Assembly (NCBI GenBank): GCA_026573805.1
Contig: JAIUSX010000117.1
Location: 7,688,001 to 7,752,000 of the forward strand
DNA length: 64,000 nucleotides
Source of the DNA: Hesperophylax magnus
Lineage: Eukaryota > Arthropoda > Insecta > Trichoptera > Limnephilidae
Direction of reading: 5' to 3'
Position numbers and translations under genes: made by a program. The notes beneath the pieces were generated by a model. It worked only from the letters and a program-made list of their open reading frames with translations, had not been told where the DNA came from and ran no database searches. Positions within the stretch are counted from its first letter, which is position 1. Every line of letters starts with the position of its first letter. Shown here one piece after another: positions 22,311 to 33,593 of this stretch.

Positions 22311-23380
22311 AAATAAAAATATTTTTTCTTAGTATAAGTTAATAATCACGTCCCGCTTGACAACAGTGAACTTAAACCCTGACGTATAGAAATAAAGGCC
22401 CTTAGATTAAATTTACTTGAACAATTGGACATTAATAAAAGGACCAATGGCCCTAATATAACATTAATTAATAAAGTAAGGAAAATTATTTATTGCCGGC
22501 TTCTAAATATGTTCACAAAACTCAAACAATATAACACATTTAAATAAATTAATGGCAGCCACATAGAATCATATAAATAAGTCGTCTAAACGTGGTTAAA
22601 ACCACAGTTTGAAAATGGCGTTTTAAGCCAAAACAGTTCTTACAATGACAAAAACCAAAAAATACTTGCAGAACTTAATAATTACATTATTTAATTTGAT
22701 TTACATTAAATTAAAAAAAAATGAAATGGAGTTGTATGAACTAAAGAGAGAAACAATAAATAAAATAATTTAAGTTGAGTTTCGTTGTTTCCTTCTAAGC
22801 CACGAGCCATACCTTAACCGTTTCCTGGCCGTATTGACCGGGGGCTGTTTCGCCACCCTTTACGTTGTGTTTAACTCCGCTCGCGATGGTATTCCAACCA
22901 ACCCCCACGACCCCCATCCCTCACCCTCCCCCTACGGCAATTACCATTACCCGCAATGACATCAAATTTATACCTTTTCGGCAGCAATCCAGTACATACT
23001 AGTTAGGTGCTCATCTGCCTACTATATTCAAGTGATTATCATTATTTTTTTTTAAACTAGTAGATTTTTCAAACAGGGTTAGACTTCCGTTAGAGGCTCG
23101 AAAGGCCCGGGCCCAGGGTCCTAATGTCGCCATGGGGCACGAAGGAAAATGAATGTTGCTAATTTATTAAAAAACTCTCTTACAATTATTATACAATTGG
23201 GAAAACCTAAGTCATACTTCAATTCCCGAAAGAAATTAATATCTCAGAAATCGTTGCTATATAAGCGGTCAACATCTTTAAAGCTTTACCGACAGTTTAA
23301 AAAAAATAGAGAAATGAGGAAATAGATAATAAATAGCTGCATAGTTTTATGAATTTTTATAAATAGACGACCTGTGTTTG
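22311..23380. other. Intergenic stretch, no gene recognised
   Basis: Contains a GGCCCGGGCCCAGGG word near 23106, and similar GC-rich words recur near 24136 and 27661, suggesting relics of one repeat family. No coding frame. Confidence 0.45.
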
Positions 23381-23384
23381 TTTT

Positions 23385-23770
23385 TTTTTAATGATAAACT
23401 AATGTTTATAAGACAAGTTTTTTATGCATAGTACAAAGGATAATAAATTATTATAAGCAATAATTAGTCGCCTGAAATATCAATACAAATTGAAAATATC
23501 TCCCGAGTAAAAATAAATGACGCTCTGGACCACTGAGTCACGTCAGTTGATTTCCAACCCGCCAAATAATTCAATATGTACTAGTACTGCAATCAACAAT
23601 TACTGCTTATTATATTTTTCCACCTGTAAACATATCATGATATTAACCATATCTGTATGAATAAATTGTATTGATATTACAGGCGACTAATTATTGCTTA
23701 TAATAATTTATTATCCTTTGTGCTATGCATAAAAAACTTGTCTTATAAACATTAGTTTATCATTAAAATA
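23385..23770. mobile_element. Foldback element with arms of about 110 bp
   Basis: The left arm (about 23385-23497, TAATGATAAACTAATGTTTA through GCAATAATTAGTCGCCTG) is the near-perfect complement of the right arm (about 23660-23770). They are separated by about 160 bp of unique sequence. GGCGACTAATTAATGCTTG at 23883 is a further partial copy of the inner arm end, and GACCTGTGTTTG flanks on both sides (near 23370 and 23921). No coding capacity. Confidence 0.85.
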
Positions 23771-24424
23771 ATAATAAAATTTGACAAATCAAAATATTTC
23801 ATCAACAATTGTAGATATAATATGTCTCGACGCCATCTAGTGGGAAATTTAGCACTAATAAAGATAAAGTTGGTTGTTTACTGGCGACTAATTAATGCTT
23901 GTAATAATTTATTGACCTGTGTTTGGTTCCATAGCAACTCTGTGGCAGTGGCAACACACTTTTGAAAAGTGATATAAAGTCATTAAAAGTGACTAAACAA
24001 AAGCCTATAACAATAACAATCTAACTTTTCATTACTCCAAATAACACTCGTATTATGGAATCCAAAAAAGCGGAGCGTGTGTTTTTGGTAAATTTCCAAA
24101 AAAATGGTGGGGCGACTGACTTTGTAAGTGTCTAGGGCCCCTGGGCCTCTAGGTCCGGGCCTGATCACAAACTTGGGGGTTGTAGGTATTTGTGCATAAT
24201 ATATGTATAGTGACCGACCAAAGTTTCGATTTCGGCCAGTGTCGGCCAATAAACGAGTTTCGGTCAAAATCTGCGTTCGTGATGTGTCGGATCACGTTCG
24301 GCATTACTCTAGCGCGTGGGTGTGTTTCTAGAATACTTGTATGTCTTAATAATAAATATGTCTTATCTTGAAGTAGCTGTTATTTAAGTTGTCTTATGCT
24401 TGAAGTACACGTTCGCCCAATGCA
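23771..24424. other. Intergenic stretch, no gene recognised
   Basis: Holds the extra half-arm at about 23882-23905 described with the foldback element, and a GC-rich TAGGGCCCCTGGGCCTCTAG patch near 24134. No gene. Confidence 0.45.
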
Positions 24425-25179
24425 TTGGGCAAACGCGCTGGCCCAACGTGTACAGGACGACTTTTATTTGCATGCGTTGGTGTGCTATCGTCAATGCTCG
24501 AAATTCCAAAAGGTGTGCCCTTTCTCTTCATCCTATTCATATACGACATCTCCCGAGACGAGAGATGCAACTTGTCAATTTATGCAGATGACGTCAAACT
24601 CTACGTTTCCTCGCTTCATGCAAACATTGCCGCTATATACCTACAGAGGGTGCTCGAAGCGCTTGTAGATTTTTACAAGAAATGTCTCCTGAAGCTAAAT
24701 GATTCAATAACCGAAGCCATCATGTACATGAGGAAACCAGAACACCTGAATACAACATCGAAGTGGGAGGACACGTCATAGAATGGAAAGATAAAGTCGT
24801 ATATCTGGGACTGACTATGGACTCGCGCCTCAACTCGAAATCTCACCAAGACGCACGTACGCTAAAGGCGATCGGCGCAATGAAGCCCATTTTCAACAGA
24901 CGAAACCCGCTACTTCCCAGAACCAAACTCCTCATCTACTACTACTCGCTTATTCGCCCGGTAATGTCCTATGCGATTTCTGTATGGAGCGGAATTTCAC
25001 ACACGGACCATACGAAACTCTTCAACTACAGACACTTCAAATTCTTTGCATCAAAATTACACACAACTCCAACTCCAACCAACATGAAGAAACTACACGA
25101 CCGAGAACAAATACCGACCTTGTACGAATTTACACACAGACTGACTGAACGTTTTTACAAATCACTCAGACAAAAATAA
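24425..25179 (+). pseudogene. Jockey-like LINE reverse transcriptase fragment, frameshifted
   Basis: Two overlapping frames cover one ancestral ORF. The first (24425-24781) has GVPFLFILFIYDI followed by LSIYADDVKLY, the RT active-site box with the YADD aspartates. The second (24763-25179) has YLGLTMDSRLNSKSHQ and LIRPVMSYAISVWSG, the thumb region. They are in different frames, so an indel lies near 24770. The motif style (YADD box, RPVMSYAISVW) is that of the Jockey clade. Both ends are truncated and there is no clear poly(A). Confidence 0.8.
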
Positions 25180-26007
25180 ACTCAAACGATAAATTGGACC
25201 ATACAATTCCCCGAGCGACTTCACCTTTAGGTATACTCACAGACTACCCAAACATATCCTGATGGACCACGATCATATCTGGTTTGACCCAGATTTTAGA
25301 CGCGGACGATTTTCTTATGCAACGAGCAGTAGGTATTTCCTAATCTCACGACTCCCTTCCCAAATATATAACGTTTATATATCTATTTATATGATATTTT
25401 ATATTTTTTTATGTGTCAAGACACCTCAAAATTCAAGACACCATATACCGAAGGCCGTCTCTAGTTGAAAGATGGTCGTTTCCTCCTGAATATGGTTTTC
25501 TGCGATAGTCCTCATTCCACAGACGAATCCGGAGGAATTCCAAAAAATAAGGTGCAGCTGAATTTCCCTCCCGATCCCAACATAACACAAACAGACACGT
25601 ATGTAGTATATGGCTGCGGTTTGCTACTGGTGAGCTGATGATGAAGTATACGATGAGTACAAATATGCAATTTTAGTAGGGTTTTTAGGTAAAAAAAAAT
25701 ACAAGGTCTGAAAATCTATAATAACTAGGAAAAAATTTTAAACACCCATATGAGGTAAAAATTGAAATGACACCATTCTATTTGTATAAAGAACAGTAAA
25801 TTTAAATGATTCACCACTTCGTGACAAACAGAATCTAGAAAAAAAACATGACAAAGGTATTTTCTTATGCCTACGCTTACTTGTGTTGTTATTAATGCAA
25901 AAGGAACAACAGGTAATATACGATGGCCGAAGATTTTTTCTTTAGTTTTTTATTTTTAATTTTTAAAGTAAGATATTGTTTACATGTGCGTGTAAGTAAA
26001 AAATATA
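25180..26007. other. Intergenic stretch, no gene recognised
   Basis: Lies just 3' of the NAXD-like gene on the minus strand and may include decayed LINE 3' sequence at its left edge. Nothing else supported. Confidence 0.45.
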
Positions 26008-26013
26008 TTTATT
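26008..26013 (-). terminator. Polyadenylation signal of the NAXD-like gene
   Basis: AATAAA on the minus strand, 8 bases after the TAA stop (26024-26022). This implies a very short 3' untranslated region unless a later signal is used. Confidence 0.55.
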
Positions 26014-26021
26014 TGGTTAGA

Positions 26022-26801
26022 TTAGTTACTATCTTCCATGATATTTGAAATTCCGTACAGGACTTCTTGAACTTTATCCAACATATCCGTGGTGATAGCA
26101 CTCCTCGTCTTTTCCGCAAACGCCGCACTGTTAGCAGCTCTCATCATCTTTGCCGCATAGTAAGTGGCTATGGCCGCCGGGAACATGGGCCCGTTCGCCG
26201 TGGTCAAATTCGTCGGAAGAGTGTTCATTGCCCAGTAGTAGTAGATTCCTGTAGCTCCAGCAATCATATGTCCTTGTCCTGATGATCTTCTGGGAGATCC
26301 GCCTTCAGACAAACTCCAGGAAGACGCAGAATTCTGACTGACTGCCACATCCGTGCAACCCTTGCGATAAACCATGAAGTTTCCACCTAATTTATCGTAG
26401 TCTAAAGAAAGATGAGCATCGCTGTATGATCCAGCAGTTTTAATCATTTTGTAGATGATCTCAAATTCATCGGTGTTCATGATCATGACCACGCCAGGAG
26501 CTGGATACTTAAGGAACTGATTAAGAACTGCTTGAGTCAAGAAATAAGGATCCAAGTCTACAACGAGAGGTTTCTTTAGCGTTTTGCAAGCCAGTACGAC
26601 TCTTGGAATGATGGTGGCTGCAGAGTGAGGCTCCTTGTCCAGGCCAGGGCCGAGAACCACGACGTCCATGGTGTTCAGTTTTGCAATGAAGATCTCCACG
26701 TTAACGTCAAGCAGGGGGTGGACTACGATGTCAGGGCTCATGGCCTGCAGAGGGGGGCCTGCTAATTTATTGCAGAATATGTGGACGGCGTCAGCTCCGA
26801 T
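26022..26801 (-). CDS. NAXD-like gene, exon 3 (terminal)
   Basis: The acceptor TTCTTTCAG precedes 26801. The exon opens with ATC GGA GCT GAC (IGAD), continuing the frame of exon 2, and runs 259 codons to TAA at 26024-26022. An internal ATG at 26741 is not the gene start because the 20 residues before it match the NAXD family. Confidence 0.88.
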   Translation of the reverse strand: MGADAVHIFCNKLAGPPLQAMSPDIVVHPLLDVNVEIFIAKLNTMDVVVLGPGLDKEPHSAATIIPRVVLACKTLKKPLVVDLDPYFLTQAVLNQFLKYPAPGVVMIMNTDEFEIIYKMIKTAGSYSDAHLSLDYDKLGGNFMVYRKGCTDVAVSQNSASSWSLSEGGSPRRSSGQGHMIAGATGIYYYWAMNTLPTNLTTANGPMFPAAIATYYAAKMMRAANSAAFAEKTRSAITTDMLDKVQEVLYGISNIMEDSN

Positions 26802-28459
26802 CTGAAAGAATATAGGATTTACATTTAAAGTGTGCAGTGCGCCTGCAGGAAGTTTTATTGAAGGGTCTAATACGAGTATATCTATTTAGGTCGCGAAGAT
26901 TAAGAGGGATTTTAAAGTAATATTTGTTGAGTGTTATGTTGTCTGATTAAATATTTCATTTCATGTTTTCGTATTTATCATTTAAAATTAACTTCACTTT
27001 TCTTCTATCGATGTGTAGAATATTTTACATCAGATTCGCTTCTGTGTGTCACCTTTCTTGTCATCTTTTCTATGTATTATCTGTCTATGCTCAGTTTTGT
27101 GTATGTGTATTGATTGGTGCAATTATGTCAAATCATTCTCATATTCTTGTATCATTACTTTTACAAAATTCGCTTGCATTCGATACCTTAAAGCCTCTGA
27201 GCTAACAACTAGAATCATTGAAAACTCATCTGAATTAAAACGCAATAAATCAATCTGTTAAAACATAAGTGTTTTAATAACAACCATCTCTCATCCATCA
27301 ATCTATCTCTGTGCGTATCCCTGCGCAAAGAAACGAATGACTTCAAGAAAAGCAGCTCGCCTTGCAACCGACGGCAGAAGTCCTGGAGACTATCGCAGGA
27401 GCGTACAATATTATCCGTTCAGAATAGAAACATTGCTTTAAATGGCTTCAGCCCTGTTCCAGGTGGAACTTTGCGAGGTAATTACATTTAAAGAAGGACA
27501 CCGACCGGTTGAGTTTGGGGGGGGGCTCAATTTCATATCCGGCGGGGAGTAGCTAGAGTGCACGAGTTTGGGAGTCTTGCAATAAGTTTTGGGAATCGTT
27601 TTGAAATTAAAAACATACAGGAAAACAACAAAATAAAAGCTTCTTTTTTGTGAGATCTGGGGCCCTCTGAGGCCGGGGCCCTGGGTTCTGCCCCGCGTGC
27701 ACTTAGGGTAAATAAAGAACTGCTGACAGGAGAAGGGGCGTTTGCCAGATACGGCCAGGACCCTCCAAACGCTTTTTACGTCGATGATAATGATAAGTAG
27801 GCACCTACTTATTTACGGCGGCACATAAATATTACCTCATCAATTTATTTTCAAACATTTGTTAATAATGAAATAATAATAATACTATAGAAAACTCATT
27901 GCCTAACCAAGTATTAGGTTTTGGATAAAGCTATAAAGCTAGTTACCCTGAGAGCTGTCATGGCGGCGAAGTAGGCAGCCCCCGTCTGCTCTACGGAGCC
28001 TCCCACGATGCCCACGGTACCCAGGTAGCCCTTGGGCTTCTCCGTGCCCATGATGGGCACCGCGAGCTGCACGTGCATCTTGATGCGCGCATCGTCTGAC
28101 GCCCTGCGAACACAAACATTTTTATTATATATTTATAAATATACAGGCCACAGAAGTGGTAAAATAGAGTTGGCATTCTTCCCGAGAGGTCCAGTATAAC
28201 CTCACTTTCTTTTTCATAAAGTGTAGTTTTTAAGGACGGGAAGAAAATACAACGAAGCTGATACATACATCAAAAATTCTGGGTAATATTTCAAATTTTA
28301 CGAATGCGTGCAAACGTAAGGTAAATAAAGAAATTGTTATTACTTGTGAGTTCTACAAGAGCCGAATCGGGAGTAAGCCACATTGTCCAGAGTTTCGCAT
28401 TTCACAGATGAGACGACAAATAATGATATAGTGATAAAAAAAACCACAATTAATTTCAT
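26022..28459 (-). CDS. NAXD-like protein, secreted, GxGD changed to GxGH (three exons)
   Basis: Joining exons 28459-28344, 28103-27947 and 26801-26022 gives 350 residues with every junction in frame. NAXD uses ATP to repair hydrated NAD(P)H, and its fold is ribokinase-like. Seen here: signal peptide MKLIVVFFITISLFVVSS; TVGIVGGS..TGAAYFAA (residues 68-86), the family's first glycine-rich block; IGADAVHIFC (92-101); VVVLGPGLD (about 138-146); VVDLD (171-175); NTDEF (200-204), replacing the usual PN-x-x-E; and SSGQGHMIAG (264-273). In the family the last motif is GQGD, whose Asp is the catalytic base; here it is His269. So it is a homologue of NAXD but probably not an active dehydratase. The signal peptide suggests export; mitochondrial or ER routing cannot be excluded. 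Neighbouring DNA is repeats only. Confidence 0.85.
27947..28103 (-). CDS. NAXD-like gene, exon 2
   Basis: Acceptor GTTCGCAG before 28103 and donor GTAACT after 27947. The frame encodes MHVQLAVPIMGTEKPKGYLG and then the VGIVGG block. The other reading frame across this segment is a shadow. The exon is GC-rich compared with the introns. Confidence 0.85.
28344..28459 (-). CDS. NAXD-like gene, exon 1 with signal peptide
   Basis: ATG at 28459 opens a hydrophobic leader of about 18 residues. An upstream in-frame ATG at 28528 would place a second hydrophobic run in front and is less likely. The donor is GTAATA after 28344; the split codon AA/G joins exon 2 in frame (HKASDD). Confidence 0.78.
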
Positions 28460-29026
28460 TTTTATATAATAGCAATCACAACCGGGATGAAGAATAGTAA
28501 TAAATAAAACTAACCAGCTAACAGTCAACTGTTCACGAGGAAAATAAAAATATTAGTAAATGTTTTTATCTCCTGACCTTTGGGAGATACCCCGTTCTAA
28601 TCGATCTGTGAATTCATACCAAGAAATAACGTTAAATTATTACTTTTAACCGTTGATAACAAACAAAACACGGGTTTTCACGATGTCATAACATTGAACA
28701 TGGATATTTATTTATATATATAGGTCTAAAAAGGCTTTTACATAAAAGTGATGAACATGATGCAGTCTACATAGGAGAATATTTGTATTATACAGGAGAT
28801 ACTGACACTAAATAGATGTAATCCATTGTAAAGTAGGTACAAAATACACAATTGTAAAATTGTGATTACAAGTATAATGAGAAAATATTAAGAAATAATG
28901 AAAAAAAAGAAAACTAAATAAAAAAAAAATTAAATATGAATCAATATTAGTAAAACGTAAGAGTAACATAAAGTAAAAAAAGGAATTACAACAACACTAC
29001 ATATAAGACAAAACATTAAAACTAAT

Positions 29027-29497
29027 TTACCAATGCTTCTCTAATTTGAAGGATTCGACAATGTGTTGGTATAGATTATGCTTAGTTCTATAAATGGAGT
29101 CAATAAATAAATCAATAGCACCCCCATACTTGTTGCCCAGATCATGCATCCTATTGGTCAGTGAGTGTGTCTGATAGTTGGTCGTGTATGTGTTGCAGAA
29201 GAATGTTATATTTTGTCTTGTATTCCTAGTCGGCACATGGAATTTAATAGTGGCAACGATTTCAGGACTATCAATTAAGTTGTTAATGACTCTGTGTAAC
29301 ACAACCAGGTCTGAAATAATTCTCCTGTCAGACAGCGTTATTAGATGCAATTGATTCATCAAACTGACATAATTAATGTAATCAATAGGAATTTTCAGCT
29401 TAAAATTTAAGTAGTTAAGAAATCTGTGCTGAACTCTTTCTATATTATTGGAGTGAATTTTATATAAAGCGGACCAAATAGGTGAATTATTCTCCAA
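29027..29497 (-). pseudogene. LINE ORF2 C-terminal remnant
   Basis: The 156-codon frame has IERVQHRFLNYLNFKL (the after-thumb RVQ-RF motif of CR1/Jockey-type ORF2), then the LSDRRIISDLVVLHRVIN segment and an FKLEKHW end. It lies immediately after the truncated RT piece at 29525, which shows that the FADD-containing middle was deleted. Confidence 0.75.
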
Positions 29498-29524
29498 TTG
29501 ACTTTGGACTAACTAGCAGAACTT

Positions 29525-30193
29525 CTACATCATTAGATTGGTCAACAATGTCATTAATGAATAATAAGAAAATATTGGGCCGAAGTGGGACCCTTGAGGA
29601 ACCCAAATTGTGGGCTCGAATATATAAGATTGTACAGAATTAATCTTTACACTAAGAACCCTATGGCTAAAATAACTTAGAATCCAACAGAATAATTTAC
29701 CTATGATGCCCAACAATCGAATTTTATATATAAGTATGTGATGTCGAACCTTATCAAAAGCTTTACTAAAGTCATTGTATATACTGTCCACTTGTTGTTT
29801 GAGACCCAGAGATTCAGATATGTAATTTTCATAAATCATTTAATTACTTAAGGTAGATCGACCTGTGATGAAGCCATGTTGGTTAGGAACAATAATGTTG
29901 TTGATAGGTTTTACAATGATATCTAGGACTAATTTCTCAAAAACTTTCGGTAAAGCAGATATTATACAAATTTGTCTACAGTTTGATCTCTTTTATCGCC
30001 TTTTTATGCTCTTTTTCCACTGAGCTGGAAAGGACCGAAAACATAAAGAATTATTAAAGAGTTTATAAAGAGGATATATCAGACTACTAACACAGTTTTT
30101 GAAAAATATTGGAGGGATACCATCCGGTCCAGCAGATTTATTGCTATCTAATTCTTTTATGACTTTTTCTATAGATTTTTTTTTATGAAACAT
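29525..30193 (-). pseudogene. LINE reverse transcriptase remnant
   Basis: Two frames. 30193-29993 has KSAGPDGIPPIFFKNC and FPAQWKKSI, the RT start motifs. 29839-29525 has YNDFSKAFDKVRHHIL and WVPQGSHFGPIFS. A frameshift separates them. FADD and the thumb are absent. Confidence 0.8.
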
Positions 30194-31330
30194 TGGCTTA
30201 GATTTAATAACTCTTCCACTGAAATATCGGGAATCGTTTTGACAGGAATATCTGTGTCGTAAACACTTTTAAATGAATCAGCGAAGAAATTAACTATACC
30301 TTCGTTACTGTCGGCACATTTTTCTTTTAAGTACACGTTACTAGGAAATCCACAATCAATTTTTTGTTGACTTTTAGAAAAACTCCATAATTTTTTTACA
30401 TTTTGGTGTACATCTTTTTCTATTACGCTAACATAGTCACTATAGCATTTTATTGATAATTCTTTACACTGCTTTCGTAATTTAGTAAAAGTTATGTAAT
30501 CATTAGGATTTCTGGTATGTTTATATATTCTGTGGATATGTTTTTTATAATTAATATATTTTTTAAATTCCCTTGTCAACCGTTTGGGATAGTTAGATGG
30601 TGTGAAGTTGACCCTAGGAACAAAGCGCTCTATCGAGTTATTTAAAATTGAGTAAAATTGTTCTAATTGATTATTTAAATTATTTTCTTCATCTAAAAAT
30701 GACCAATCTACCGAGGTAAGGTACTCAATAATATTATGGTATTCGGCTTTGGAGGAATTATACGATGTGGTAGTTAGGTTTGGAGATCTTCCAGACATAT
30801 TTGTTATGATAATATCTAATGGTGGATGGTGTTTATCTAGAGGCAATAATAATTCGTCAGTTTTCTTCTTAGACATATCACGAATTTTACTGGGTTTAGC
30901 GCACTGTAATTCAACTTTGTTTGTGGCAGATCCGATGTCATTTTGGCTGGTCCAGTTCGGCATATTATAATCACCAGCAATTATGAATTTTGCTTTCGGA
31001 TATTTAAATTTCAGCATTTCTATGTCCTCATTGTGGTTTTTATATATTTGCAAATCCGATGCAGGTGGGATGTAGACACAACCGATAATAATTTAACTAT
31101 AAGGTATGTTGAGCATTACAAAAATGTGTTCAACACTTGTGTTCTTGACCGGTAGTCTACAGGATGATATATTTTTAGACACACATAACATCACGCCTCC
31201 TCCGTTAGCTATGTTTCAGTTAATAATAAAATGTCATATGAGAAGGTGGGTGAATTCCTTTTAAGTTGTTGCAATTTCGTACAGATTCCTCGAACATTTT
31301 GATAATATCCATTGATTCTTAAGAGTGTGT
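30169..31330 (-). pseudogene. LINE apurinic-type endonuclease remnant
   Basis: 31053-30169 encodes FIIAGDYNMPN (the GDFN motif) and later KHHPPLDIII (the DH motif region). Upstream, outside a single open frame, GGGVMLCVSKN and CVYIPPASD of the same domain can be read. A stop interrupts the domain near 31096. The order is that of an APE-type endonuclease at the start of ORF2. Confidence 0.78.
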
Positions 31331-31339
31331 TATGTTTGT

Positions 31340-32033
31340 TTGTCAGTTTTTTGCGTGGCTTTTGATAATTTTAGGAATTCCATTAAGATGTTTGATTCGT
31401 AAATCAATTTCACCCTTTTCTTTTCTCTCCTCCATTTCCTTCCAGATGTCATTTAAATGTTCTCTTTGTTGGAGGGTCCCATCCGGTTTCATTTTTATTC
31501 CATTAAGCAAAGTATTTTAATTAAAAAGAATAAGTTTTGTCATCTTAGGGTCTTCAAATTCGACTTTAATGGGCCTGATTTTGTTTGAAATTTTACTACC
31601 AAGCCTGTAAATTTTATCTTCTTCCGGTTTGAACTCGCTATTTATTTCACTAACGACAGTTAAAACTTTTTTTATCTTCCAAGATATTCTCCATGCTTGA
31701 GTTGGAACTAGACCCGGAAACGTTAAGTAAAATCACGTTCTTGGTGCGGATCTTGCGTTCCTCTATCTCAGCAAGCAAGTCACAAATTGGTGTTGTTTCT
31801 TGGGGTAATACTTTCTTTTCTATGATATTTTCAAATGTCATAACTTTCCCCTCGAGGACTCCTACATTTACTCCTAGGTCCTGAATGGTTCCAGAGGTGT
31901 TAGATTGTTTGGTGAGTATTTTTGCCATTTGATCTTTAGTGATTTTTAAAGAGGGATCGGTAATGACACTGTGGATGCCAGTAATCTCTTCCTTGGCTTT
32001 ATTTAGAAGAGAAAGTGCTTCATTCGTATTCAT
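31340..32033 (-). pseudogene. LINE ORF1 remnant without zinc knuckles
   Basis: The frame from 32033 (MNTNEALSLLNKAKEEI) covers a helical, probably coiled-coil region and IEERKIRTKNVILLNVSGSS, the start of the RRM-like domain of ORF1. A frameshift near 31660 moves the rest (YRLGSKISNKIRPIKVEFED) into another frame. No CCHC knuckle is seen, unlike the LINE at 56.3 kb. Confidence 0.7.
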
Positions 32034-32390
32034 TTTGAAAGCGTTATTCGGCGGAATTTGGCAATATACTTATTAAGAAGAAACACTGAGAAAGAAACAG
32101 ATTCACTGCACACAGAAGTTTAAATAATATTTTTAAGAATGTTGGCTTGTTTGCAAACACTTAAAACTTATTTATATATATATTTATTTATTTGGTTTTT
32201 ATAAATTTTGATATATTTTAGCTCTAGCTCTATACTTGTAAAAAAAATACTATAAATTATTAAGATCAAAACAAAAACTCGACAAATGTCATTGACATGT
32301 TATTGTTACAATATTGTGGTGATCTTCCGTGCCGATCATCCAGATTTCTTCTTAATAAAAAAGAATGTGGGTACTCCGTTACTATTCGGT

Positions 32391-32396
32391 TTTATT
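32391..32396 (-). terminator. LTR polyadenylation signal
   Basis: AATAAA on the minus strand in the U5-side part of the LTR, about 525 bases downstream of the predicted start site. Confidence 0.5.
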
Positions 32397-32918
32397 TAGG
32401 TAGCTACAAGTATTGATACAATGGACAATATAAGAGTTTGTTATTGAAAAGAGGACGAGTTACAACAGACATGCCTTTTTATACGTCTCAGTCATGCTGT
32501 ATCACTCAGATATGCCTGTCTCATTCATACCGACAGACATACGTTCACCACATCCCTCCACACTTAAATCAGCAGACAGTAACACAGCATGATTATTGTA
32601 TCAGACGTAAGTGAGATACACAAGACTGTAAATGGGCCGGTGATCCCAATCCGTGGAGGCGGAAGATGTCGTCCTTCAGTGGCGTGGAGGGGTAGAGCGG
32701 GGCGTCTCTGTAGCCGTTGTAGAGCTCGTCCAAATGCTGATTTTCGTCCTTCTTGTAGAATCCGGGTCGGGTCCGTAGAGGCAGAGAGGTCCGTAGTCCG
32801 GGGTGAGGCGAGGGGGCAGAAGAAAAGAAGGCGAGTAGAAGCAGAAGTCGGAGCGAGGTAGAAGGCAGAGCAGAGAGAGAGTTGTAGAGCTGGTGGTGGT
32901 TGCTGGCTATCTGCCTTT

Positions 32919-32943
32919 CTGAGGGACTGTTTCCCGTTTTATA
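32919..32943 (-). promoter_or_regulatory. LTR core promoter (TATA plus initiator)
   Basis: TATAAAA at 32943-32937 and TCAG at 32922-32919 on the minus strand are spaced about 22-24 bases apart. The downstream sequence is rich in AGCAACC and CTCTCT words. The TATA-Inr layout is typical of insect LTR promoters. Confidence 0.55.
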
Positions 32944-33593
32944 GGCCGCCGGCGGTCACGCGACGCTCACACGGGCCAGCTTTCTCTTTGATTCCTGGAA
33001 TCGAGAGCCGTGTTGTGACGCAATCGCGGCGCCCTGCCTGTCCGTTTACCGCCGCTCGACCGGTAGTTTCGGGCCCGTGGTCGAACGCGACCACGGCCTT
33101 TCTTTGTTCAGGCACGATCCTCAGAATCGCTCCTGGGGAACGTTATGACGGCGAATCATCTCTCACGCCATGACGGCGCACGTCCTTTTGCTTCGGGCCG
33201 TGGCCGAACGTTCCCTCTCGTATAGGCACGATTCTCATAATCGAATTCGAATTAAAAATGCTATTACGATTTTATCCCCAGCTCTCACAACACTTCTCTG
33301 CCCGTATACCTCTAGCCAAGCTCCGACGTTTTCATTTATTGTTTTTACATATTTGACATTAAGGTTTTATCTTTTACATTACATTTTACATGGACATATT
33401 TAAGTATATTTTACATGAACATATTTAACAATTAGATAGATTCTAACGTGGGCGACCGCGGCCGAGCCTGGAGCAGTACGTCCGTTACAATTATCCTAAT
33501 AATAATTATAAAAAATACATACACTTATTTCATTATTATTTTACAAAACATTTTTTTTTTTATAATCATGTTGATTCGGGAGTTGACTGCTGC

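Larger units (their letters stand above)
28690..32110 (-). mobile_element. Decayed non-LTR retrotransposon with internal deletion
   Basis: Reading leftward: an ORF1 remnant (about 32033-31340), an endonuclease (about 31330-30700), RT fragments (30193-29525) and a C-terminal tail (29497-29027), followed by an AT-rich 3' end near TATATATAAATAAATA at about 28710. Multiple frameshifts and stops are present. The RT catalytic box is missing between 29525 and 29497. Confidence 0.85.
32304..33490 (-). mobile_element. LTR of a Ty3/gypsy-type element (1187 bp)
   Basis: Read on the minus strand it starts TTGTAACGGACG and ends CAATATTGTAACA, is GC-rich, and contains a TATA box followed by an initiator and then AATAAA, in the order U3-R-U5. 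It could be the 3' LTR of the pol remnant that begins about 100 bp to the right. Alternatively it could be a solo LTR, because TTAT flanks both ends (32300-32303 and 33491-33494). No clear polypurine tract separates it from pol. Confidence 0.65.

Noticed and set aside
27991..28266. Minus-strand frame of 91 codons over NAXD-like exon 2
   Set aside because: Wrong frame: the frame that joins exons 1 and 3 through GT/AG sites gives the NAXD blocks, while this one reads through an intron.
32589..33173. GC-rich plus-strand frames at 32589-32861 and 32988-33173
   Set aside because: They are antisense to the LTR, whose promoter and polyadenylation signal lie on the other strand; Arg-rich composition without a domain.
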